Shown piece by piece: positions 37,101-49,100 of a stretch of DNA of 64,000 bases. This DNA is from Holothuria scabra (lineage: Eukaryota; Echinodermata; Holothuroidea; Aspidochirotida; Holothuriidae). Each line of letters starts with the position of its first letter. Positions within the stretch are counted from its first letter, which is position 1. A program made the position numbers and the translations under genes. The stretch lies in the NCBI GenBank assembly GCA_037179385.1, contig CM074189.1:23559648-23623647 (forward strand), in the 5' to 3' direction. Below the pieces are notes generated by a model that was given only the letters and a program-made list of their open reading frames with translations, did no database searches and was not told where the DNA came from.

Positions 37101-40100
37101 ATTTCCTGTTTGTCCTTAAAATTCTACACTGTTGCAATGTTGGGATGTCTTTTCCTGTACATCCATCATAACATTACAACAGGGTGTTGCAAACAATGTT
37201 GCTGAATATTCTTAGTAGCAGCATGGACAGCATAAAGAAACTGAATGCAATGTCAGATGAATGTGCAGCAATGACATCACAGATTTCAAACTATGCACTT
37301 TTCCTAAAGAAAAAAAATTGCATTTCTTTGAAAATTAGTTTTTTCAGATTGCTATATATGCAATGAGATGCAGTTTTCACCTCCTGAAATCTGAAAAAAG
37401 TTTTTGTGTACATTTCAAAGTCAGTAAATTTTGTCTCTGGGAAATGCCTAAATTTAATACAAGGCTAAAAAATAACCTAAAGGCCACCAACAGCCATAGT
37501 TATTGGCCTTTTTAACAGCCATGGAGCCCCTCAGAAAATATTTTCGTATGATATCACCATTGACAAACTGCACTGTACAGAAGAGCCAAACTGTTCATTT
37601 TGAATATTTGTCCTTTCCCAAGCTTATTTCCAGTCTTTTTAATGTACTGTAATGACCCTTCAACTGCTGACATGACAGTTGTCTATTGAAACAACTAAAA
37701 CTTTGGGTTGGGTTACAGTAGGTTAGATGGAGTTTTATAGCCCAAATTAATTCTAACCAACTGGTTTAAAGTCATCCCCAATTGAAGTAGTGTAGTAGAC
37801 TTTCCAGTTTCATGATTGGCTGTAAGGAGTCACATGACAATGTTTTTTGTCTTCAAATGTGAAATTTACTAGAAACAACTGCTTGGTTTACCTTGAACAT
37901 GTAATAGTTAAATCATAAAATGTAATGAGAGATACTTTGAAGAGAAATAAGACGAAAATTGTGCTATGCAGCTTTTTCTTCAAAATGAGTTTGGGGGGAC
38001 TGCTCTTTACCTTAAAGGCTTCACAAACCACAGTCCGCCAAAGCAAAGAGGCCTGCGTCCAATTTTAGACGCAAACTTCATTACCAGAATATGACTTATT
38101 CGTGTCTCCCTTATTATTCATGTTATTGTTTTGGGGTGACACTAACTGAAGGACTAGATTGAAATTGGATTCGATTATTAATGTGTTGCATAACAACCTG
38201 TCCAGTAGGTACTACCAGAAAGTGTGCTTTATGATTTTATACCAACTCTGTGGGTGGGATGGGGGACTGCATGATTCAAACGGGACCAGATGTTGCGTTC
38301 TTGTGAAAATTCACTAACACTGAACCTTAGTGAACCAATCTCAAGTCACAAATTGCTATGAATATCCAAAGAAATCTGTTCCATGTTCATTTTGGGAGAC
38401 TGTGGGGATATGACTGAATAAGGAATATGCCCCACAGTCTGCTACCTAGGCAACCTGCACCTAAGAGAGCTGTATATTGTACTTGTTCTGTATTGACCAA
38501 AGGTAGTTTAGGCCCCTCCACAACTAAACAAATTGCCCACATATCAACTAAACACGCTCCTTTAATTTGGTCTGGTATACTGTACACTAGATACAACCTG
38601 ACCTGAGTTTCAGAGAAATGTATCCTTGTTCTGTATTGACCAAAGATAGTGTAGACCACTCCACAACTAATGGCTAACCCCAGAAGAAAATAATTCCTCA
38701 CTCACCCTTAACCATTTGTTGAAAGAGACTATTGCTTTATGGTTATTAATCTATTAATAATTACAGTATAAAATCATGAGTGCTGTACTTCAGCCGAACT
38801 TAAAGGGGCAATCAGAGTTCAACAACAAAAATTGACCTTTTGATCCAGCATTTTGTCTTCAGTTTTTACTGATTATTAACCAGAATCAACAGATATTCAA
38901 GAGGTCTTTCAAGTGAGAAAGAATTCTGTTAATTACTGATGAATGGGAATTTGGGAATTTTGTTAGGGTAATGAAATTCCACACAGATGCAAGACCTGAC
39001 AGCCTTATCCATACAATAACCACTTACAACATCAATCCATAATGACAGATCATTTCATGTAGTTTTAGTCCCATTTGTATGATTGTGGTGCAGTATTAAA
39101 TTCATGGAAACTTATAAATTTAATCAAACTATAATTGCCCCTTTAATAGCCATAGACTACAGTTGCCATGTGTCACGTGCATAAGTTTGCCAAAGAGATT
39201 TTTAAAAGTAATTGCTGATAAGTGACAACAATCCTCAATGTAACAAGCATGGTACAATGTTATCAACCAAACATACCCAAGGTTCAATTTTCCACACTCA
39301 AACACTTTCACCCTTAAAACAGGGCATAAAAATTAGTTTTTTGTTGCATGTCAAATTGAATTTCCAACAGGTTTTATGTCCCATGAACCCTTAAAGGCCC
39401 TGTTCTCTCACCCCAAACAGTACCAATTCTCCTACCTTCTTACTTAAGCCCCTCCCACAATTGTCTGAAAATCATGCTCATCCAGATACAATCTCGGTTT
39501 ATTGCCTCAAGGTGGGTAAAGAAAAACTCAATTTATACAATCAAAACACTCTCAGTACTGTGTAATATAAGGTTTGGTACTCTGCATTGTTTGAATTAGC
39601 TGTCAATCAAAGAGCTAAGCCAATTGAGAATTTCGGTACCCCAGTACCAAAATTGTAGTTTGGGGTGAGAGGTTTGGCCCTTTAATTTAACTTAATCCTG
39701 AACACATTTTAACCAATACAGGATCCAGAAGAAATCAACTGATCATTGTACAAAGAGCAAAATCCAATGATTGTGCACCATCACCCCACTTTTCACTTTG
39801 ACACCTCAGTACAGGTTACTAATCAGTAATTATGATATGTATTGTTTAATAGTACAACAAATGGTTCATTAATGAATAGTCAAGTGTTTGAATGTGTTAA
39901 ACTGTTATACAAGCACCTGTGTGGGTGCTACATCCCAGCAAATGTATCATCGGTGATTCAAACAAAGCATGATTTAAGGTTCAATTGGGGTTTATCATTA
40001 GGTCTGTTTGAGTTTCAAAGTTCAGCATTAAACCTATACAAACAGTAGGATTGGGCAGTGTACCGCTACTGACGTCAATACCGGTAATAGAGGTACAGGT

Positions 40101-43100
40101 AATGAAAATACTGAAGATATTTGGTGTGTTACTGATACCGGTTCTTGAAAAAATACCGGCATTTGAAAAAATTACCAGCACTAATAGCGTGTATATTCGC
40201 CGACAAAATTAAATGTTAAGATGTGTGGATGATAAAATATTTACACAAACATTTAGAGCCGAAGTTCCTGCAAAGTAATTTACCCAATCAAACACCCAGG
40301 TGCATTAATTTTCAGGATAACATCAGGGCCATGGGTGGTTTACGTTCCTTTCCACCTAACTTCTGTACACTTGAGTTGAGAACTGGTTCTGCCTCAATAC
40401 CAGTTCTGTGTGTTTTACAATACCAGTACCAATATTTCCAGGGTACCGCCCAACCCTACCTACGTACACTGGATAATTCCCAGGTCCAGTCATACCAAAC
40501 ACTTCAAAAATGAAACCTGCTGTTAGGCATGATGCTCAAAATGAGAAATAGGTACAGTAGGGATAACAATGCAGTGTCCCAGAATGGGGAAAATAGTTTG
40601 GGGTACCCAGAGATTAAACATTAACATTTAGGTGTAAACCCTATCTGGACTAAACACCATGACTGAGGCTGGCTGTCTGAGACAAATCCTATTTATCTTA
40701 TTCCATCTATTTCTCTGCTCAACCCTAATCCACACACTAAGTTTTTTTTAAGGCAAATTTTTGGTCAAGGAGAGAGGTAGTTAGAATAAGAGGGGGTTCA
40801 AAGACCCATGACACACTTTTTAGAAAGGTCATGCAATAACCTGACTACAAAATCTTCCCCAAAACTCTATATGAAGAGCAAAGTAGGCTTACCGTTCCTT
40901 TCATTTTTAACTTATAAAATGTTCTAGGAAAAGGCTACCCAAGCAAATGTACAGCTGTCATTGCAAAAAATAGACACAAAACCTCCTACAAACTGATAAA
41001 ATCAATATTCCAGAAGTCTTGAATTCTGAAATTTCAAAAATTTGTCATACTGTACAGTATATTACAAAGGCTGCAAATTGAATTGTGCAATAATTTGTAA
41101 TGTAGCCTAATTGTTGAACCCTTGTTTACTTTCTCTGTTTTAAAACTGGAAGCTACTAAACTTTGTGCCAAAATGTGATTACATTCTTTCTTTTGCAGAT
41201 GGGTTAACTTTATTAAACAAGCCCTCTTTGTACCACACATGTTTATTTGAAAGGGAAACAAAAAATATTTTATGTAGGTGCATATACTGTAACAAGAAAG
41301 TAAAAGTTTTACTACACAGTGGACTTTTTGGATTTAAGTGAATAAAAATCTACAGCAAGTTACAACCTCAGCAATGGAAATACTCATGACAATGGGAGTT
41401 GGATGAATAAAATTCATTTTGCAACCTGTAAAATATTTATTTTTAAAATTGTACATTTAGAGGTACTGTACACTTTAAACTCACCATTATTGTAAATTGT
41501 GGTAATATCAGTCTCCTTCTCATGAAAATGTGGAATCAAGAAAAGGTTGACATCAAGTGGGAGACTGGCTGGAGTAAGACTGGGCATGATGTTGGTCCTG
41601 GCGAGGGACGAACAGCCTGGAATGATATCAAATAGAAGGACTGTAGCCAACAATTTACAATAATACTTACAAAAACTAGAAAGACTTGCTAAATAGTGAA
41701 AATGTCTATACAGGTCATTGGAAGCTATAAATTACAAAAATTCTCTCACCTCCGACATATGGGCAACAGTTCCATTTGGGTAGGGGGAAGGTCAGAAACA
41801 ATATGCTTACAGAAAATGTTAACTATTAAAATGATCACAATTTGTGAAAGAAATATTTCAGTACAGTAGTCTACAGTAAATGCAATTTAATACATGAGCT
41901 ACAGAAATCTACATTCTTTAATTTACTTTCAGTGAAAAAACTCTGTGTGCCAATTGTGAATTTCTGTAGACTACTAGTAAAACTGTAGTCTGAGTGAGAG
42001 TTGACTGCCTTTAAGAATGCAACAAAGACACCACAGTAGATCAAAGGTGGTGTGGGGTGTAGCTGTTACACAAGTTTGCTACATGATGATACCCTCAAGT
42101 GATCTATATGTGCTTCTATTGTGTTTACATTAGTTAGGAGAGAGTCATTCATCTAAACAACCAGTATTGGCAGATGGGTAAAAGAAATACATAAGTGACT
42201 TGACCATAACTGCCAGTTATATATGACTCTACCCTAAACACATACTGTACTCGACTGGCCTTTGTTTTACCTAAAAAGTCATAAAACTCATTTGTGTATT
42301 TAATTGGTACATCTGACTGTCAATCATTTATTCAGATGTGAAATAGGACTGTATTAAGTGTATATGCAGAGAGCTTCATTTCCTCCCTGAGGTGATAATA
42401 TGCCATCAGGAAGTTTCATAATGTCTGTCAGCAGATCATTGATAAAATGAAACCGTTACTGAGATAAGGCCTTTATGGAATGTGAGGTTATTTGAATTTG
42501 CATTATTGCAGTCTGTAGACTATTCCATTTCATGAATACTGTAGTGCTTGAGAGCCTGAAACAATAATTTTCTAATTCAACTGTAAATAGTTTACAACTG
42601 ACAAGTCACATCAAGAAAGAATTGCTTTGAAAAGAAACAGGGAGGAAATCTGTGAGATTTTTTAGCGATTGCTTTAATTGAAATGATTCTGGTGCAACCA
42701 GAAAGTGCTAGCTAAGCCAACCCAAGCACAACATTGTCCGCTTGTAAGCTTGTTAACAGCTGGTCAGCCTGCATGCAGTACAGCTGGCAATTGACTTCTT
42801 CATCTGGACAACAAGTTTTAGAGACAATAGCCAAAGTGGAGGATTTTTTAATTGGAAGAATACCCACACACCCAAGAAGAAAATTCCTGTTGAGCCCTGT
42901 TGAAATTCCAACAGGTTTCAACAGGTATCAACAAGAAATTTTCAAATTATCTTTTGGAGTAATGATGTTTTCAACAGGCAGCAAACAGGTAAAAAACATC
43001 TAAGAAGTTAACAGGTTCCTGTCGGTACCTCTTCAAATCCTGTTGAAACCTGCTGATTTTGTTTCCAATTACCTCTTGTAAGTGTTCAAACCTGTTAAAA

Positions 43101-46100
43101 CCTATTCAACAGGTTTTCAGTGGAATTTTCTCCTGGGAGTGTACCATACACCAAACAGAATGGGAACTAAAGAGAATGACTTGGGGTTTGTGTACATTTA
43201 AAATGACAAAATTTCATGACTTTTCCAAGACTTTCATTGACTTCAACTGATATTTCCAGGACCTTTAAAAAACAGTCAGATCCCAGTCTTTTGTGATCCT
43301 CAAAGTAAATGTATCTGCACAATCTAAAAAATTGGAACAATAAATCCATTTACTAAGTACTAAGTATTCCCTGACTTTTCCAGGACCATGAGGAAAATTG
43401 TTCATTTTCCCTGACTCTCCAGGCCTGGAAATTAAAATTTCAGTTTTCCCCAATTTTTAAGGGATTTCCAGGACCAGCTGTAAGAACATTGAATGTGGTT
43501 TGAATGAATTAAGCCTCTCAATTTTTTAACCTTCCACACAAGTGAAACACTGCAGCTGGTGTACTCTACTAGTATACTGTAACTGGGCTTTTCATCAAAC
43601 CAACCAACTCAAATTTATCATTTGAAAATTTTCCTTCAGCAGAATGGAGTAGGAGTTGCAAGATCGTTGCATGCACGGCTATGATGGAAGTTGAACAAGG
43701 CACAGAAACCATTATGGTCCAATTCTCCTAAAGGACCATTATGGTCCCATTCCCCTAAAGCTGCTGCTTATAACACACTTGCTTCCATCTTGTGCACTGG
43801 ACCAAAAATTTGGCAGACTCTGAAAGCTTGTTTGCCTTTATACTGAATGGATGGGACTACAATGGATAGAACTTCTTGACAGGCAGACTGATCAACTGTA
43901 TCAATGGGAGGTCTTAACAGCCAAATGGAACGGATTACCTTGAGAACAATACTAGTGAATCCACCTTTAACAAATTCTCGCTCTGACCAGTTTGACAATT
44001 CTTTTTAGAAGGCTACAATCTACAGACTAGCAGAAGTAGTCAATCATTAAAAACACAACAACATTAATTCAGCAGCAGGTCTAACAGGTATCATACTACT
44101 GTAGCTCACATTGACTGTTGTGTGTAACACCAAGCACCAGCAGATGATTTTTAGTTTATCTTGCTGATAACATGACATAGGACAAGCCAAAAACCTTTGC
44201 ACTTGATGATAACAGCTCACACTAGCTGAGCTTCAACGACGGAAAGTCACCGAGTGCTTAACACAGCCAAGAGAGGCCTACCTTTGCCCCATCAATGACA
44301 GAGAGGACAGAAGAATGGTAGCATGATTTCAACAGAAGCTAGGAATTTTAACATGTGTGATGTTCATGAAGGTGAAATCATGGTCACATGTGAGTAATTG
44401 AAATCGATAACTTCTCCACAAATTACCATGTGGATAAAACAGAGTGCAACACTCACATGATCAAAGTGGATTTGCTAATTGGTTGAAGAGGAGGAATTAT
44501 TCTGATTACTTGCAGAGGATACCAAAAAATATTGAAAATTTTCATAGTCTTCTACTTTTAATTTTTGCCCTCTTGGGCAGACATGAACAGTTATATGGAA
44601 CGAGATTGTGTCAGATTGAGTACTTTTTGGTTTTTAATTCAGTCTTGAGGGATTTGAATCTTTCCTTGAGGACAACGGCCATAATTCAGTAAACTCACAA
44701 TGGTAAGTTAATTAATAAGTAATGGATTGTTTTAATTTTGAGTGTAAAAAATGGATATGCCTTACTGGTCCATTTTAAGGGGAAACCTCTCCCCCTAAAC
44801 TACAGTTTTTGTACGGGGGTACCAAAATTCTCAATTGACTCAGCTCTTTGATTGGCAGCTAATTCAAACAATACAGATAGTACCAAAGCTTATATTACAC
44901 AGCATGAACAGTACTGAGAGTGTTTTGATATAAATTGAGTTTTTCTAGCTATACTCAACTTGAAGCAATAAACTGAGATTTTATCTGGATGAGGAAGAAT
45001 TTCAGGAAATTGTGGGAGGGGCTTCAGTAATTAGAAGGTTAGGAGAATCGGTACTGTTTGTGGTGAAAGAACTGGGCCTAAATTTAAAGAAAAGTACAGA
45101 GCCACATTTATTTTTGAAATGTTAAAAAGGAACATATTCTGAGTATTCTGGTGAACTTGAATGTTTTATTCATTTCCTGTGTTTGGTTCTCTAGATACTA
45201 CACTAAATAGCAATTGAACGTGCCAAATTTTCCATGTACAATGAACTTGAAGCAAGCAGGCATGATGTCATGGATTCACTGTTGACCAATGTTTTATTTT
45301 TGTTCAATAATTTACCACCAATTTTATGCATACCTTTGATCTATTGATAACATAGATGCATTTTGAATTATGGAAATATAATCACATATCTCAGGGGCAA
45401 GATAACTCCCTAATTAATTCAAGGTCAAACTAATAGGATGAAAAATAAAGAAAAACCAAACATTGGCCAACAATGTGAATCAATGAAATCACACCTGTTT
45501 GCCTTAAGCTCACTTTTACAGAAAATGCATCAACTACTGTATAATTGCTATTATCTTGAGGCCCCAGCATGAGAGATAAATGAAACTTTCACCAGAATGC
45601 TAAAAATACATTCCTCCTCAACACATCAAACATAAATTGGCTCTGGACAATGCTTTGAAGTTGACAATTTTATTCAACTCCTTCAACTCCCAAAAGTTAA
45701 ATTTTGACCCAAATTGCATATTCAGTAATCGGTGACTGCCCTATATTCCGACATCCCTCTATGTTCTAACAATCTCTATTAATCTACAATCGAGTTGTTG
45801 GAACATAGGGTTGTTGGAACAAGCCTGTGTTGGAACATAATGTATTTGTCGGAACATAGGGGTGTCAGAACATAGGGGTGTCGGAACATAGGGGTGTCGG
45901 AACATAGGGGTGTCGGAACATAGGGGTGTCGGAATATAGGGGTGTCGGAATATAGGGCTGTAACCCAGTAGTCTAGACCTTATAAGAAAACAACATGATG
46001 ATCTGTGAAAGAATGCATGGATTTCAGGGTGCTCCTATCCCATCCCACCTACTTCATTAATTAATTTCAGTTTGATGTTGTCCAAATAACATTTAGCTAC

Positions 46101-49100
46101 AGGGTATGCCTGGGAATGGTATCACAGAAATATTAAAAATCCTCAGATGAAATTAAGGTCTTGCCCCCCCCCCCCTTCCCCTCCCATCCACTGACAAGCA
46201 GCCTAGCTAAAACCTAGGATTGGCGCATGAACTATTGTGGGGTCAGGGTTCTTTGCAGCCACGAAGTTGAACAAAACCCAACCAACATGCCCGCCTGGGC
46301 CCTGCTATATAAGTTCAATGTATTATTATTATTACGTGGGTTCCAGCTGGGCTTCAGCTGGCAAAGGCAAGCCCAGTTGGGCCTTGCATGGAAACACCTG
46401 GAAAACATGAATGGGTCCCAACTGGGGCCCAGCAAGTAGCCCAGGTGGAGCCCAGTCAGGGTTCAACTGGGCATGTTGGCTGGGAAGAGTTCTACAAGAG
46501 TTAAGGCCAATGGCAACTCTCAATCTTAACATGTACTGTACATCCCAATTGCAGCACTCTGTAGACAAATTAACACAGTACCTTTATATGCACAGTAGTG
46601 TGATCATGTGACAACCAAGTAAAGTGCAGCTGAAAGGCAAAATGCAGTCACCCCAATTTAAAACAAGTGTCTTTAAACAATATCTTGATAATCATGTGAC
46701 AGCGCACTTTCCTTGTAAATACTTGTTTTACTTTTAAGGCCCAGTTCTCTCACCCCAGACAGTACCAATTCTCCTAACCTTCTTACATAAGCCCCTCCCA
46801 CAATTGTCTGAAATTCATCCTTATCCAGATACAATCTCAGTTTATTGCTTCAAGGTGAGTATAGAAAAACTCAAATTTATATAATCAAAGCACTCTCAGT
46901 ACCATTCATGCTGTGTAACATTAGCTTTGGTACTCTGCATTGTTTGAATTAGCTGTCAATCAAAGAGCTGAGCCAATTGAGAATTTTGGTACCCCTGTAC
47001 CAAAATTGTAGTTTGGGGTGAAAGGTTTAGCCCTTTAAAGGAACTCTGAAGAGAAACACACAAAAATTAATATCTTTAGCTGTACCATATGTTTGGGGGA
47101 TGAGGGGACTTGAAATATGGTACACTATGTTCCAAAATATTATGAGAAATACTTCAAAGAGAAAAGAAAGGATGACTGCGAGATCTAGCTGATGCTTCAA
47201 GATACTGTAAATTTGGGGTGTCTGCTCTCACCATTTATGTCAGGAATGAAATACTGTATATCAATAGAGAGCTAACAGGGTTGCATGCATTATCATGATG
47301 AGACATTCCTTCTTACTTTTTGTTTCAGCAGCTTTCTCTGCGTGATTACTTCTTATAGCCTCAGGGAAGAAATGAAGATCACTACAACCACACTTGATCA
47401 GGTTTCACATCTGATTAATTGCTTGACAGTAACATATATATATCAAAATACACAAAAAGTTACTTAACATTTGGGCTTAAAAAACAGGTCAGTCAAGCAT
47501 GTGTTGTTAATTGCTTTTCACACAGTGTGAACAAAATGAAAGCATAGCTCATTTGACAGCACAGATCATGTTACTAACTCGGTTACCAGTTACACCCCAC
47601 ACTGTCTTTGATTTACTGGGGTCTCGATGTAGTTTTTTTCAAGAAGCAACATGACAGCATGTATTGCAAACCACTTCTTGGCTACCTACATGGTACAGCA
47701 TGTTTGCACAATGTTTCTCTTTATTTCTGCTTACAGGAGTTGACATCTCTATCAATAACAGAGCTGACTCTAGCGGTCACTGTGCCTTCCTTGGTTTTTT
47801 CTTTCCTTTTGTACGTTTCACTCCGCTACTTGCTATTAAGAGACCATGAAAAGGTAGAGGCCTACCGAATTTACGTGCTAATCATGTCCACCATTTTGTG
47901 TGTCATGAGTTTTGTGACTGGACGGTACTACAACCATACATTCATGACCGAGCCAGGTATGTATCACCTCTGGAAAAATTCCTGTTGAGAATAGATCAAT
48001 TTCCAACAAATATGAACAGGCAATGATTGATCACTGATGTCCATTCAAAGACAAATCATAAATAAATCATCTATTAAAGGTTTCTCTTGCTTTAAGACAC
48101 AAAATAGCCCATGTAACTTGAAGAGTTGATAACAGTAAAATGGAGACAAATTTGGCGCCATTTTTAAATTTACCCACAAAGCTGTACGGTGCGCATAATA
48201 CCAAATATAAGGCTTTACCTTTGAAACCTTTCTAGAAAATTAGTTCCTGCTTAGAACATTTCAAAACCATGATGTTCTTTTTGCCAAAAGTTTTATCTAC
48301 AACTTTTCTGTGCACTTTTAAATAGTCCACTGTGTGCCTTTTGAGAAAATATGGATTTAAGTAATGACACTTATCGATGACCCTAATTAATAGATGCTGT
48401 ACAGTCGCCTAAACTCACACATCCTTATTGTGCATGATCAATATTTGGTGTCAGCACTGTGATAAAGCGTGCACTCTGTCTTAGTTTGGCAAACCTGTAA
48501 ATAAGGCTACATGGGCGGGGTTCCAATTTTCTCTTAAACCTCCAAGTACAGATACGAAATTTAGATATACTCAGCTTCTACGAATTTGTTTGAGCGTGGG
48601 AAGCTCAAACCTAGCTTACAAGAAGCACAGACGACGTGTAAACCATGGGTATGAACCCTACACATTAAACAGCGTATATAGGCATACTTGTTTCACATAT
48701 TACTCTAAACAGACCGTTTAAGACCATTGAATTGAAACACGAGATAAACTTACGACAATGAGAATCATTCACTGAGGATGACTTGTCGGTGACCGGTTTT
48801 GATTATCTTTTTACACCAAACATTGGTATTGAAAGGTTGCAAATGATCTTACGAAAAACATCATGTTGTGTGATCTCTTTGATATAACCACACTGGTACA
48901 TGACTAATTATGAGGTGGGTGAGTTAGAAACAATGGCTGTTACAAGAATACGATCTTGAATATTTATATTTCACATTGTACAAGAAGTCTCTATTTACAG
49001 AGGCTTTGTGTGTCTCCGAAAAGGGGGACTCTCCCGGACTGATAGGTTAACACTCTGATTTTGGTGAGTTTTAGTTAAATCTCTGATCCAAAAGAGTCAA

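Noticed and set aside
43768..43998. Minus-strand frame of 76 codons with protein-like composition
   Set aside because: It does not match the missing part of SMG9 and has no usable splice sites at its ends in the right phase.
45847..45965. Regularly spaced 16-bp repeats as a CRISPR-like array
   Set aside because: The units are head-to-tail without unique spacers, in an animal intron; this is a minisatellite.
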